A DNA stretch of 64,000 bases from Owenia fusiformis. Its lineage: Eukaryota > Annelida > Polychaeta > Sabellida > Oweniidae. This document shows, in pieces, positions 1-11,643 of the stretch. The stretch lies in assembly GCA_903813345.2 (NCBI GenBank), contig CAIIXF020000010.1:18301181-18365180 (forward strand), written 5' to 3'. Each line of letters begins with the position of its first letter. Within the stretch, counting starts at the first letter, position 1. A model generated the notes under the pieces. The model made no database searches, was not told the DNA's origin, and worked only from the letters and a program-made list of their open reading frames with translations. Both the position numbers and the translations under genes were made by a program.

Positions 1-1015
1 TTTTTGTCTCAATTTATAACCTGGAGATAACAAGTTTATGTTCTGGTGGCATTGGGCTTGTAGCCATGAAATGGGAAAATATTTTTTTGCGTTTTTCAGA
101 GTTCAATACCTGTTGTGAAAAGTTCTGTTTGCAGTGTCCAGAAATGAAAAAGAAATACAGCACATTATGCATGCATGAACAACGATTTATTTGTGTATTT
201 TGGAGTTTGTTTTATCAACACATTTTGTCCCAAGGAGATTTTTATTGAGATTCTTAGAAATATTTTTAATGTCCAAAATCTTGTCAGCTGTACTGTGTTA
301 AACTTAGATTTCCTATTTAAATAAAACCAGTGTATGTTACAAACCAAGAAAACTTGTTTTATTTGTTGATATTTAAACATTTTATTATGCACTTTCTTAC
401 ATGTTGTAAATCTTACTTCTCTCATTTTCCAATGCAGATCAGCCCTAATCTAGTACAAGGATTAAAGTGAAATACCAATTCACAGGGCGTTAAAAGTCAT
501 ACATCCGTCTCATTGAAATTATTGAAATCCTGACAAAATTTTGTAAATTGTATTAAGCAACTGTAAATTGGCAATCTAGAATAAGCACCAAATTAACACA
601 TCACAATCTTCCTTAACAAAATACAAAAGATGTTCAAGAGGGCATTTTTGTTAGGGATTGGACTGCATGTTCCACTTGTTAATTTAAAAATATTCATGAC
701 TTTCCAGAAGAAAATGCCTCTATTGAAAGAGTTATGAAGTACAAGTAGAATAGATGCCAATTATGGAGGAATCCATTTGAGATTTTAAATTGATCTTCCA
801 ATTGTTTGAAGCTTTTTGCAGAAAATTCCAAAATAGCCCCACTTTTTCCAAATTTTTGTACTGACAGTGATTGATGTCATAACCACTCATCTATATCTTT
901 AAAGCCATACAAATTGGGGTACTTTTTTAGTTGTTTTCATATAAATGACACATAATATGATGTAATACAACTGAAGATGCATGTACACTTAATTTGGCTC
1001 ACTTTTTAATTTGGT
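1..1015. other. AT-rich spacer, no gene seen
   Basis: No splice-bounded or long open frame and no recognisable protein motif is present on either strand. The short open frames here are AT-rich and unlike any family I know. This is probably intergenic DNA downstream of the Sel1-MYND gene, which is read leftward towards it. Confidence 0.5.
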
Positions 1016-1019
1016 GGAT

Positions 1020-2175
1020 TGAAAAATCAGCCAATTTTCAGATCTATTTCTGTAGTGTATAAATTACCATTTCTGTTGTGTGAACACCTACCAACACTGG
1101 ACATTTTTTCTTGGCCAAACCAGAACAGCAATGCCAAAGCGTAGCAAATCCCATCAAACAGAAATGGCTGGCATATTTTAAAATGGCCGCCTACTACCAA
1201 AAATGTCATAAGACAGTTTGCAATCCTTACGTGTATTCACATCTCAAATATGAACAAATCGATCTTTTACTTTTTGAGTTATAATAAAAAATGAAAAATA
1301 ACACACATAAAAATGGCGGCCATTTTTCAAAATGGCCAACTACCCCCCAATGTTTTATTAGACAATGTTCCATGCTTAAAGTATTCACATATCAAATGTG
1401 AACAAAATCGCTCCAATACTTTTCGAGTTATAGTAAAAATGTAAAAATGACAGCCATTTTTTAAAATGGCCGCCTACTACATGAAGTGTCATGAGACAGT
1501 GTGCAAGGTTCATGAGTATTCACATATCGAATATGAAAAAGTCTCTCCACTACTTTTCAAGTTATAGTAAAAACGTAAAAAATGGCCGCCTACTACCCAA
1601 AGTGTCCCATGCTTATAGTATTCACATATAAAATGTGAACAAAATTGCTCCACTACTTTTTGAGTTACAGTAAAAAATGTTACATAACACACGTAAAAAT
1701 GGTGGCCATTTTTAAAAATGGCCGCCTACTACCCAAAACGTCATTAGACATTGTGCCATGCTTAAGTATTCACATACTTAATATGAACAAAATCGCTCCA
1801 CTACTTTTTGAGTTACAGTAAAAAATGTTAAAAACACACGTAAAAATGGCGGCCATTTTTCAAAATGGCCGCATACTGCCCAAAATGTTAGTAGACATTG
1901 TGCCATGCTTAAAGTATTCACATACCAAATATAAACAAAATCGCTCCACTACTTTTCAAGTTACAGCAAAAATCGTAAAATGATGTGCAAAGGCAGCCAT
2001 TTTTCAAGATGGCTGCCATGCCATTTCTTCTATATTTACAATTCTAGCTTAATCAATGTCCTATATAACTTTTTTACATTTAAAACATATTGCTATTACA
2101 GTTTTATATGCAGAACCTAAATTACTGTAAAATCGGCACTAAAATGGCCGCCATTTTTAAATGAGCGGCCATTTT
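1020..2175. repeat. Tandem array of about 148-bp units with ATGGCGGC/GCCGCCAT palindromes
   Basis: A unit recurs that contains a near-palindrome of AAATGG-CGGCC-ATTTT type, then CGCCTACTACCCAAAATGTC, then GTATTCACATATC and AAAATCGCTCCACTACTTTT. The TATTCACAT word appears near 1234, 1382, 1516, 1619, 1767 and 1915, so spacing is about 148 with shortened units of about 104-133. At least six diverged copies are present, ending in a degenerate one near 2140. The core resembles the binding word of the zinc-finger factor YY1. Related palindromic words recur near 56855-56885. Confidence 0.8.
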
Positions 2176-2282
2176 GATCAATATTTGAAAAGCAAATCAT
2201 CCAAATTAAGTAGTATCAAATTAAGTGTATTTACGAGGACATTAAGTAGAAAAAATTTGGCAATGACATATTCTTCATAAAA

Positions 2283-3308
2283 TCACTTTTTACAAGAATG
2301 CTCAGTGCCTGTCTTCTGACACACTTTCTTGTGCAACTTCCAATGGGCTTTTTGACATTCTTTCCCACAATAAAAGGCCACTCTACACCTTGTACATTTC
2401 AAAAGTTTCTCTATTCCTCCTTCCCCTTCCAATTTATTACACGACTCATTATGGCACATTTTACGAACTGTCCCATCAGCTGGAAATGACAGCTTATTCA
2501 ATAGTCTCTTGGCGATAGCATCATTTGCCTGTGCCTTTTCAAGCCAAAGCTTACAGGCGGCAGTATTCTTTTCAACATTCATATCTCCTTCTAAATATAA
2601 TTTCCCAAGTTCCCTTTGGGCCTCTGGGAAACCTCCTTCTGCAGAGCCTTTTAGATATTTGACAGCAATGTCATGTTGAGGTGCCCTCTTTGAGTTCCGA
2701 TCAGTACTATACATTTCCCAAAGCCGATACAAACATACATACTTTAAGGGGTCAGAATCTGCTTCAGGATCTCGGAGAAGTTTCTGATTGGCTGTTAGGT
2801 TTTCCTCCTTATCAGCACTAGCTCTTGAGAACCAGTTCTCAGCATTATTGTAATCGACTCCCATACCAAAATCTCCATACATAAACATCATTCCTAAAGA
2901 ATGCTGGGCACGTCTTTGACCGCCTTCTGCAGCAACATTCAACAAATGAAGGGCCCTTACAGCAATATGTTCATTCAAATCACCTATCACCTCCTTGAAT
3001 CCTCCGACCAGCAATAACGTAGCAAATTCATAATAATAATCAATGAGGACATCATGGGCTGGGCTCTTCTCAGCAGCTTGGATACCATGTTCATACCATT
3101 TATAAGATTCCTTTCTATCCTTTTTACAATGTGTGCCAACAAAGTATGCATTGCCAAGAGTTAACATGGCCCCAACATCTCCAGTTTTAGCCTTTTTTAG
3201 AAGTTCATCAAATCCGCCATAATAGTTTATAATCTCTTTGATATTCTCTCGATCTCCATCTAGCTCTTGTAGCAGATCATTTTCGATAAAAGAAAGTTCA
3301 TTTGCCAT
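2283..3308 (-). CDS. Sel1-repeat and MYND zinc-finger protein
   Basis: A 341-residue protein in one coding exon. The ATG at 3308 (MANELS) is chosen because a good 3' splice site (TGTATTTTCAG) lies 27 bases upstream, making 3309-3335 5' UTR. Residues about 38-80, 126-165 and 220-262 are Sel1-like helical repeats (AxxGxxxAxxxLGxxY pattern), typical of adaptor scaffolds. Residues 285-330 form a MYND finger: C285, C290, C305, C308, C314, C318, H326, C330, with C-x3-C-x7-H-x3-C at the end. MYND domains bind short proline-containing peptides and zinc. There is no SET domain, so it is not a SMYD methyltransferase. A 5' non-coding exon probably ends at 3967 (TTCAG/gtaaga), giving a 631-bp intron and placing the start of transcription in the promoter shared with ARL15. 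The partner and pathway are unknown. Confidence 0.87.
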   Translation of the reverse strand: MANELSFIENDLLQELDGDRENIKEIINYYGGFDELLKKAKTGDVGAMLTLGNAYFVGTHCKKDRKESYKWYEHGIQAAEKSPAHDVLIDYYYEFATLLLVGGFKEVIGDLNEHIAVRALHLLNVAAEGGQRRAQHSLGMMFMYGDFGMGVDYNNAENWFSRASADKEENLTANQKLLRDPEADSDPLKYVCLYRLWEMYSTDRNSKRAPQHDIAVKYLKGSAEGGFPEAQRELGKLYLEGDMNVEKNTAACKLWLEKAQANDAIAKRLLNKLSFPADGTVRKMCHNESCNKLEGEGGIEKLLKCTRCRVAFYCGKECQKAHWKLHKKVCQKTGTEHSCKK

Positions 3309-3335
3309 TGTGCTAATTTGGGAACTACTTTTAAC

Positions 3336-3966
3336 CTGAAAATACACAAAATTATAATTAGTACATGCAATTCAAACTCCTTAGGGTAACAAATCCAAAT
3401 ATAAATATCATTCATGAATCTGAAATATTATACAGTACATAATACAGATAATATATAATCATCTACTTATAAAACCTTTTTTCAGTAAGTACCCATCTCC
3501 TGTGAGAGTGAGGTCAGTGGTACAGTATATCGCAGTCATTCACCTTTTCATTCAGCCCAAATTATGTGGTTCAAAATGGCGCAGAAAACCATGCAAAGCT
3601 GACAGTAAAACTGCCTTAAACAACTTTAAGCACACTGGGTCAGACAGACTGGAGAATCTACGTCGCGAGGAGATTTTGGTATGACCCACCCTCTGACTAC
3701 GGGCCTGATTGGACTTTGATGAAATTGTACTAAAGAAATGAAATAAGTTCTGAAGACAATGAATACATACTGTTTCACACCCCAGACCCCATGACATTGA
3801 ATGAGATTGACAATGGCATTGACAGTGACAATGAATGTGAATGTCACTGACATTCAATGACAATGAAAGAAGTTCTATCAATTTCTAAGGGTTTCTCAGA
3901 ATTTTGGGGTTGGTCCTATAGTTTGATTAACGATTATGACAAAAAGATATCTACAATATTTCTTAC
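3336..3966 (-). other. Predicted 5' UTR intron of the Sel1-MYND gene
   Basis: Read on the minus strand it begins gtaaga at 3966 and ends in a pyrimidine-rich tract and CAG at 3336. It holds a low-complexity patch of TGACAATG/TGACATTC words (about 3785-3870) and, near 3690-3715, a fragment of the GACTACGGGCCTGA repeat end seen elsewhere in the window. No coding exon is seen. Confidence 0.55.
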
Positions 3967-4019
3967 CTGAATGAATAATAAAGAAAATCAACGTTTTCTT
4001 TATATATTTCACCTTCAAA

Positions 4020-4082
4020 AACCCGGAAGAACAGGTACTTCTCGTATAATCTCGCGAGATCTCGATGTAAACTTCCGGTGAA
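4020..4082. promoter_or_regulatory. Bidirectional promoter: TCTCGCGAGA palindrome flanked by two ETS-type sites
   Basis: The spacer between the divergent Sel1-MYND and ARL15 genes has CCGGAAG at 4023-4029, the perfect palindrome TCTCGCGAGA at 4050-4059 and ACTTCCGGT at 4071-4079. TCTCGCGAGA is the known CGCG promoter element bound by BANP in vertebrates. CCGGAAGT is the ETS/GABPA word. The two ETS words face opposite ways around the palindrome, a symmetric arrangement suited to a two-way housekeeping promoter. That the factors act here is inferred. Confidence 0.75.
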
Positions 4083-4180
4083 AAAAATATTCAAAATAAT
4101 TAATATTTGTAGGTTTACAGCTAATTTAGCTCAATGTACGGACTATATTTACCAAAACATGGTCAGTATTAAAATTAAAG

Positions 4181-7100
4181 ATGTCTAGTATCTTGGAGAG
4201 TCTCCAGTTTGCTTGTGGGATCTGTAGAATCTGTGTTTACACTGTAAGTAATTTTTACAATTGTTTTTCTTTGAATTTAATTATTTAGACTAGAGTCAGT
4301 ACGTCTATTTCCAAACACCCCCATCAAAAAATGTAGTTAGCTTGGCTGTACTGCACATCTATGCTATGATTCTATATATATTATGTGTATTATCCACGGT
4401 AGAATGCATTTGCAGAAAAAATTACGAAAAATTGTAAAAAATATCTGGGTTATTCCATTTTTACTACAAGGTATTTCAGGGGGGTAATTCCGAACAGGAG
4501 TTTTTTTGGGGGGTAAATCCGAACACTTGCATGGGGGTAATTCCAAACACTTAACTTAAACTTAATTGTTTTAATTATTAGATTGATGGTATATCATTAT
4601 ATGATACCCTTAACTTATGATACTGGATCCTGTCACCCCTGCATATCAAGAAACCCAAATTTAAATCATTTATTACTGACATCTATTTATTTAAACGCAC
4701 AGAGTTTGTGGGGGTAATTCCAAACACTAGCATGGGGGTAATTCCGAACACCTAAATCATCATAATTGATTATTTTATTGTAAGATTGTTGGTATACATC
4801 ATTATATTGTATCTTTCAGGCTATAAATATTATGTAGAGGTAGTAGAGGTACTATTATTCAATTCAATGATCTGCTTGCCATTATTTGGAACCCGTTCGT
4901 GTTTACCCCCCTGTTTGGATTTGGACGTATTGACTCTAGTGTAGCTTAATGCCCTTCTATAGAATGTCGCTACTACAGTCTCAGCTGTCTACGTCTGCCT
5001 CGAGAGCGGATAATCCATGGTTTCGATTCCCACATTGAATTTAGCCCACCCCTTTTGGCCGGGTCTAGTATAGACTATAGACTGTATCCTTCGTCTGAAT
5101 AAATTCAGACCGAATATTATATTCGGTCTGTTGGATACATACTAGGGTCTAGTATCTGGCTTGTTACACTACATCTTCCCGACGAATGTGCCCAAGGGTC
5201 ACTACAATAGACTCACTAGAGGACCTAGATGCATTCTCGTCCAAGGGGCATTCCTGTACAAGCCCTTATCTGAAGAAAATTGTGGTCGTTGTTAGACCTT
5301 TTATATATATATATATATTTATACATATCACCATATTCACTTAGACCCACAACAGAAGATTTATTCATTTTAAATAAAATCTGGCTGTTCTAGTATGGCT
5401 TAGTTCAATTACCCTTCCAAAGGCCATCTACATGTAGCTTGTAGGCTATGTTATGAAACCCACTGAGTTACTCCCTCTCAAAGGACAGCGGCACAGCTGC
5501 TGATTCCCCTTCATTGTGTGTCTAAGTGTATTTATAAAACAATTTATCTAATTTGAGGTTTCTATAAAGAAATCATATAACCTGTATTAAAATCAATGAA
5601 CCAAATTTCACATGACTAAATGTTTGTGCTTATGCTCCATAGTGGAGAGAACGAAGTGGGTACAGTTAAATGTATGAGTATAACCAGACTCAATACTGGT
5701 AGATAAGTTAAAGTCTTATTCGTTTCATTTTCCAAATCTTATTGATTACATGTAATTGAAAAAGAAAAAAATGAAATGGACTTCAACTTTTGAAGAGCTT
5801 TGTTTCAGTGTATTAGAACCCTTGTTATCAATAGTATAATACTTCAGTCTCATAAGTCACACTTTCAAACATGACTGTATTCACGCCTTCTTTAAACTGT
5901 GAACAAAGTCAATATTTCACCTGGTATTTATTTGTCTGTACAATACCTGGTCTATACCATGGGCTCTCTAGTTGAAAGCCCATGTCTATACTAAGTGTTT
6001 TGTTCAGAATCATTGAATTGATCAATTCGCATATAACATTTGTATGTATAATATGTTTAATACAGTTATCTCCACAGGATTCTTTCTCAAGTGGGTGCAA
6101 AATTCTCATTATCACGATTCAGTCCAAATTTGGTCAAAATATGCCCACTTTTCATGATTTTTCTCATGTTCAAGTGGGTGCAAATGGATTTTCAGGTGGG
6201 TGCAAGCCTATTTTCAAAATTTCAGGTGAGTGTTGCGCCCACATGCTTTAATGATGGGGAGATCATGCATGATTATGATTATGATAGGGGTTTGCTTAGA
6301 TTAAACCTGCATTGCAAACCAAACATGAATTGTTCTGCTTATTATATTTTTAGGTGTTTCAAAGCATATGTGGGGGAAAGCCACGTGCCGCAAAGCCTGA
6401 ATTCTCAGTGATCTGTATTGGCCTGTCAAATACCGGAAAATCCACTCTGTTAAATCTACTTAGTGGAGAGAGTTTCAATGAATTACAGCCAACTTCAGGT
6501 AAGAGTTCCAAAAGCCAGTTTTTTATGATATTTTTTAAGTTTCTTTTTTTGAGATGGTTAAAAGTACAGTGCAGGAAAGCAAAGGACATAATGGCATGGA
6601 ATTTGGAAATATCGCTTCCTACATTTTCATGGTTCTAATCTTTGTTGCCACATTAATAGGATATAGTTCAGGAGTTTCACCAGGATTTCTCACAACAGGC
6701 TAAATACTAATAAATGAAAACTAGTAAATGAAAACAACAGGTAAAATTACTGGAAATCATAAACTTGAAATAAATTCGAATCATTGAGATTCAGTCTGTT
6801 GAATACAGACTACACTGTGACTACTACCTAGTGTTAATGGATTATAGTCTATTTTGAAAGAGCAAACGGGATAGAAATATGATTTATGATATTTGCTGTT
6901 GATTTATGTAAATTAATTATATATGTATATTAAAATAGATAGTTTAAATTGCCCATTATATTTTCAGGTTTTAACATTAAAGCTCTGCAATTCAATGACT
7001 GTGTATTGAATGTGAAGGAAATTGGAGGTAAGTTAGAAAAAACACCACTTGACTAAAACCTCCTTCCTTCTATAAATGAATTTTCAAGTTAACTCCACCT

Positions 7101-8501
7101 TAATCTGAACTTCATATTATAGAGCAAAATGATAGGAGGTTAACCATGGGTTCCTAATTTTTTACAATACATACAGTCCCATAGCCAGGGGGCTCGATGG
7201 GTTTGAGTGAACCCCCCTGGCCAAAAATTCTTTCAAAATCATGCAGTTTTTCATCATTCTGAGCACATTTAAGTGATTTTGGCCATTTTTAGACCACAAT
7301 TGTCAAAAGTGAACCCCCCCTGGAAATTTTCAAAAAGTGAAACCCCCTTGGCAAATCCTGGCTACGGGCCTGACATATGAATTATTTTAAGAACCAGTGG
7401 AGCAACTGAGATCTTGTGAATCAAGATGTAGTATTTTACTGGTTCTCATACCTTATAGCTTCTAATAGCTTCAACAGTATGCTGTGTGATACCAAATCCT
7501 TATCACATACTGAAATACACTGAAGTGTCACATGCTTTGATGGTTAATTCATTATTTTCTGTTGAAATACATGTACAATTTAAAGCCATCTTATTGGGTC
7601 CTATTTTTATGTCACTTCCACATTTGGCATCCGTAACAAATAGCAGGAGTGACATTTAATGTTAATGCCTTGTTTGTATTTTAGTCAAATTACTGAACAC
7701 CATTTGAGGAACTAGTATTATAGGCTGCCTCATATACAAAAGATTCATGGAGTAAATAAATCAACTTTGTTTCAGGAAATGACAAAGTGAGACCATTCTG
7801 GAACAAATACTACTCCAAATCAGAGGGAGTCATATTTGTTGTTGACAGCTCAGTTAACAATGAAGAGCTAGAAACAACTGAACTGGAACTATGTAAAGCC
7901 CTAGAGAATGACAATTTGAGAGGACTCCCTTGTATGATCCTTGCTAATTGCCAGGATAAAGAAGGAGCTCAATCACTAGATGATGTAAGTTGTGTATCTG
8001 GTTGCACAAAACTGTATTTATTTGTATTACTCAGAATGTAGTATTTTATGGTTGCTTTTATATTAACTAATGACTTGTGAAGAAATAATACAGTAAAACC
8101 TGTCTCGTCCAAATACAACTGGGACTGGGCAAAAGTGTTTGGATTAGGAGGTATTTTATTTTTAATGTGAGTCAATGGGAGATAATAGAGGTCAAAATAA
8201 AAAATTTACATTGAGAAATGTTTATATATACAGGTTTCACTGAATCATCTTTTGTGACATTTGGAGAAATATATTTCCTTCATTTGGTATATTTTTGTAG
8301 CTGAAAGCAGCGCTGGAGCTTGAGACTCATTGTAAAGACCGCAAATGGACTATCCAGGGCTGTAACAAATCTGATGTCAGAGCAGTCAAGTCGGCTTTTG
8401 AACAGTACGTTAAATTATTGATGGACAATGAATCTGACGCAACTCCACCAGAACAAGGGATGGAGAAAGGAGACGAGGATAATGAAATGAACAGAATTTA
8501 A
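4181..8501 (+). CDS. ARL15: ARL15-type Arf-like small GTPase, five exons
   Basis: Exons 4181-4243, 6354-6498, 6968-7027, 7776-7984 and 8301-8501 have GT/AG borders and compatible phases, giving 225 residues (human ARL15 has 204). Residue 2 is Ser, so there is no Arf myristoylation site. A Cys-rich start (CGICRIC, 12-18) takes the place of the Cys-rich N-terminus of ARL15. The P-loop GLSNTGKST is at 44-52. The segment GFNIKALQF...LNVKEIGGND (70-92) matches human ARL15 GFSIKAVPF...LNVKELGGAD, so the usual DxxGQ is EIGGN and lacks the catalytic Gln. The guanine motif is NCQD (NHQD in human), followed by DK. The C-terminus is acidic. Human ARL15 binds CNNM magnesium transporters and has been linked to TGF-beta signalling; the same role here is inferred. 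An out-of-frame ATG at 4159 would overlap the start codon if it lies in the transcript. Confidence 0.92.
4288..4941. mobile_element. TA-flanked MITE, 654 bp, in ARL15 intron 1
   Basis: Terminal inverted repeats of about 35 bp (ACTAGAGTCARTACGTC plus CCAAACA) lie at 4288-4322 and 4908-4941, each bordered by TA. The inside has no open frame and carries two copies of a GGGGGTAATTCCRAACAC block (about 4480-4640 and 4705-4830). TA duplication and length suit a non-autonomous Tc1/mariner-like element. Confidence 0.8.
4963..5160 (+). mobile_element. tRNA-derived SINE fragment with hairpin tail
   Basis: Positions about 4963-5035 read like a decayed tRNA: a D-arm-like CAGTCTCAGCTGTCTA, then GTCTGCCTCGAGAGCGGA, then the B-box-like GGTTTCGATTCCC with one extra T. 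The tail has an exact inverted repeat, CAGACCGAATA and TATTCGGTCTG around a 3-base loop near 5105-5130, inside a wider imperfect palindrome. The extra base argues against a working tRNA gene. Confidence 0.45.
5165..6353 (+). other. Remainder of ARL15 intron 1
   Basis: AT-rich with a short (TA)n run near 5310. A GTGGGTGCAAA word is repeated about 6094-6210. The intron ends in a pyrimidine-rich acceptor before 6354. No coding exon is seen. Confidence 0.6.
7176..7378. mobile_element. MITE of the GTAGCCAGG family in ARL15 intron 3
   Basis: The ends are inverted: TCCCATAGCCAGGGGG on the left and CCTGGCTACGGGCCTGA on the right. The inside (TCATGCAGTTTTTCATCATTCTGAG, cited as a 25-bp word at about 7240-7264) recurs in copies near 51520-51710 and 61830-61975. 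Short, no open frame, non-autonomous. Confidence 0.7.
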
Positions 8502-9405
8502 AATTATCCAATGAAATTCTTCTAAAATTAGAAACAGAGGTTGTAAGGTGTGACAAAATTGCTTGCAATGTCCACAATTTTCTTACTAATGTTTCTTTAA
8601 ACATTCCAAATATGAGATCTCAAAAAGATTCATAATATCTTTCAAAAAGTGAAGTTGAATCATGTTATATACTGTATTAATGCACGTTTGCTGATTGAGC
8701 CACATTTTACCATATTGGTATTCACTCCATTGCACAAAAGGCGACATCTTTTTTCAAATTTATTGCCAGAAGTGCAAAGTTATTGCTATTGGCAGTTAGG
8801 CAGCTTTGAGATAAAATTTTGTTGACTGACATTTTTTGTACACTTTTAACAGTGTCAAGATATAGGGGCAGAAAATATTCTAGCATAGTAAGAGCATTCA
8901 ATATACAGTTACCAAGTGTAACACAGGCCTTGAGTTTATTGATTTTCTCCCTTTATCATAGTTGGTCCATAGTTTTTCAAGCTTACCTCTTTTGTCAAAT
9001 GATTGATTGATGTCAGAGCCAATAGCTAGACTCTGTTTTTCTGATGTCAATGCCTTATCACCATAAATGAATACATAGGCATTAATCGGGCATTACTCAT
9101 TTTTCAAAATATTTATTTTACTTTAAATACTCATTATATTCTACGGAATATCACCCTCCACACATGCAAAGAATTTTGGAAATGACATTTTAAAGAGACT
9201 CACCATTGCACAAATGATTTTGTAAAATGGGCTGAACAAATTCATTTATTTATTATTAGTGTTGTACATACAAACTATAATGTATTACATTATCTTTTAC
9301 ATTGAGTATTGCATAAAAATGGGTACCGTATTTCACTTGTTTGTTCACTTTGGTGACTAAAGGGAAGCAGTTTACCACTATAACGTCTTAAATTTGTTTA
9401 CATCT
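8502..9405 (+). other. ARL15 3' UTR and spacer
   Basis: AT-rich sequence after the ARL15 stop. The 3' end is not obvious: I see no clear AATAAA close to the stop. No second gene is recognised. Confidence 0.45.
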
Positions 9406-9715
9406 TACTTTTAGAGGTCACACATATTTTTAATAATCGATAATTCAGACCAATGCATAGCATTCATCCTCACATGTTTTTAGAAAAAAATATTTAAAAG
9501 ATTTATCCATAAATAAGCAAGAAATGAACTCATCCATGTATGAATATGGTTCAGAGATGACACAATGACGTCACTAAGGTGCAAAATATTATTGATATGC
9601 TAAAACATGAAAGTGGCACATTATATAAGATATGACATTTTATTATTAAAATAGTTTGTCCTTTTTCAATCTTTGTATTACTGTTAAAAAGTCTTTTGCA
9701 CTGTATAGTGGAATA
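9405..9715. repeat. Dispersed repeat, copy A
   Basis: Contains ACTTTTAGAGGTCAC, CAATGCATAGCATTCATCC, AAGAAATGAACTCAT, ATGACGTCACTAAGGTGC and TTTTATTATTAAAATAGT in the same order as the region 24185-24655. Copy B has about 170 extra bases in the middle. No coding capacity; family unknown. Confidence 0.75.
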
Positions 9716-9970
9716 AGAAACATCAACTTTTATTTGTAAATGTATTGTATTGTATTAGCTTTATTCCTTCATATAGTGAGTACAATATTATGCTATTTGA
9801 TTAAAAAAGGAAGAACATCTATAATCTACAATTATTTACATCACAACATTATAATCAGTATTTTACATATAGTATCTTATGGAAATATACTATACGCAGC
9901 TTTTGTACTTCTCGTTCAGTCAAAGTTCTGATGAAATATAAACACTTCATCATTCTATAATGTACTTAAA

Positions 9971-10225
9971 TTAAACATCAGAATTGCCTAACAGTGTTTC
10001 AATTAAAACGTCTTCTTCCCCATTAAGGAGTGAAGTTGATGTTGTTACATCAACATGATCAAGTACATTTGTGATTTCATTGAACAGGTCATGTCTCACA
10101 TTGGATACATGTAAACAGTCTGTCTGGTGACATCTCCATATTCACAAATACATACTCTACATATTATGTATGTTTCATGTTCCTCAAGGATAGTTGAAGC
10201 AAGTGTGCTATTGACCATAGATTTT
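9971..10225 (-). pseudogene. Decayed non-LTR retrotransposon (LINE) 3' coding end
   Basis: Minus-strand reading ends with NVRHDLFNEITNVL, a run of Thr/Ser and GEEDVLIETLLGNSDV before a stop. Just upstream, in another frame, is a CRVCICEYGD piece. The order (Cys-rich knuckle, then C-x6-R-x2-L) is that of the C-terminal tail after the reverse transcriptase of many LINEs. The frame change between the two pieces shows decay. No reverse-transcriptase core is seen upstream. Confidence 0.45.
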
Positions 10226-10229
10226 CTGG

Positions 10230-11640
10230 GTATTTCTTACTTAATGTGTAATGTATACAGGGATTTAATCTGGGATCGATATTTGAGAAGCGAAAAATGG
10301 TAAATGAATGATGAAATCATAGGGCCTTTAAGATATATATATTTAAATTATTATATAGACTATATATATCTATAAATAATGTGATATATATCATTTTTAT
10401 GTTTCTTGAATATGTTCAAATATTGTCCAATACTGCCATCTATCTGTAGTTCAAAGTCAGAAATATTTGACAGTTATGATGGGGGGGGGGTAAAGCAGAC
10501 CCGATGATACAGTGAGCTTGCTCGGCAGTATCATGGCTGTCTCATGGCCTTACTGTATTAACGAGCTCGGCGGTAGGTTCAAACAACGTGGATCCTCAAA
10601 GCATGTGCTCATGGTATCATCGTGGCTTTACACCCATGATGGTAGAATCTGTTTTGATGAGAGAAGAAAAATGTATAGATTTGAAACAGAGAATTAAATT
10701 CTACGGTCTGGTGTAAAATGAGTCCAAAATGATATGGTGTTCACATGATATTATTAGTGATGAAGAATTGTTATTTTTTATTGATGGTGTTGTTAAGTAA
10801 TTTTGTATTTAATATCAAATAGATATTTGTATTACAGCTTTTTGCCAGGATTGAGATCAAACTTCATAATTTAATGTCAAACTTAGAATATTAATGTCAA
10901 AATTGAGTTCAGACTGAGGGATTTTTGGTATGTCATTTGCTGAGATTTCATGCATATATCTAGATCTGCTGTTAGAATCTGAAATCAGGAGGAAACCCCA
11001 TACTGCATGAACAGATCTAGACATATATTTGATGACTATACACATGGGGAGTAAGTCACCCCTCCCCCTTATATTCTGTACTCTATATTACATTAAGGAA
11101 GGGGGTGATTTACTCCCCGTGATTATACACTCCCTCCAAACGTTTGGCAATCCAATCACCTTTCAGTGCATGTGTCATTTTCTAACCTATTGTACTTAGG
11201 AATTAAATTAAAATTTAAACATAAAGTAGACTACATACATATTCAGTGCATGTGTCATTTTCTAACCTATTGTATTTAGGAATTAAATTAAAATTTTAAC
11301 ATAAAGTAGACAGGCTCTTATAAGCTATCAGATGCGAGAACTTTTGGTTGCCAAACTGATGTTGGGTGGTGTATCACTATTGCTACTATGTAACAGGTCA
11401 CATATTTCATTCACTCAGTATCATATCTGTTCTCTCTTTCTCTTACTTTCACTCATTGTGAACAAAATATAAAATTACCCAAAATAATTTGTATCATGAT
11501 AGGTATTATATGAATCGGTTTTAATTTATATTTTATTATTGTTTATTTAGCGTATGTTATTGTGATGTGGATTGCAAATATTCTAATTACATTAGAAGAG
11601 GATTCCCATGTGTAGACGTTTTGCTATGTATTTATTTCAT
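10230..11640. other. Spacer with small inverted and direct repeats
   Basis: Contains a poly-G run (about 10480-10490), an inverted pair GGGGAGTAAGTCACCCC / GGGGTGATTTACTCCCC type hairpin at about 11045-11122 and a two-copy direct repeat (listed separately). At about 11127-11150 there is an ACTCCCTCC...TTTGGCAA piece resembling the end of the foldback element that follows. No gene seen. Confidence 0.5.
11162..11311. repeat. Two-copy direct repeat, period 80 bp
   Basis: TTCAGTGCATGTGTCATTTT... through ATAAAGTAGAC occurs at 11162-11231 and again at 11242-11311 with only a few differences, a recent tandem duplication. Confidence 0.85.
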
Positions 11641-11643
11641 ATA

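Noticed and set aside
3552-3881. His/Cys/Ser-rich minus-strand open frame
   Set aside because: Produced by a TGACAATG low-complexity patch inside a predicted UTR intron; no family match.
4963-5035. tRNA gene in ARL15 intron 1
   Set aside because: The B box has an extra base and the D arm is damaged.
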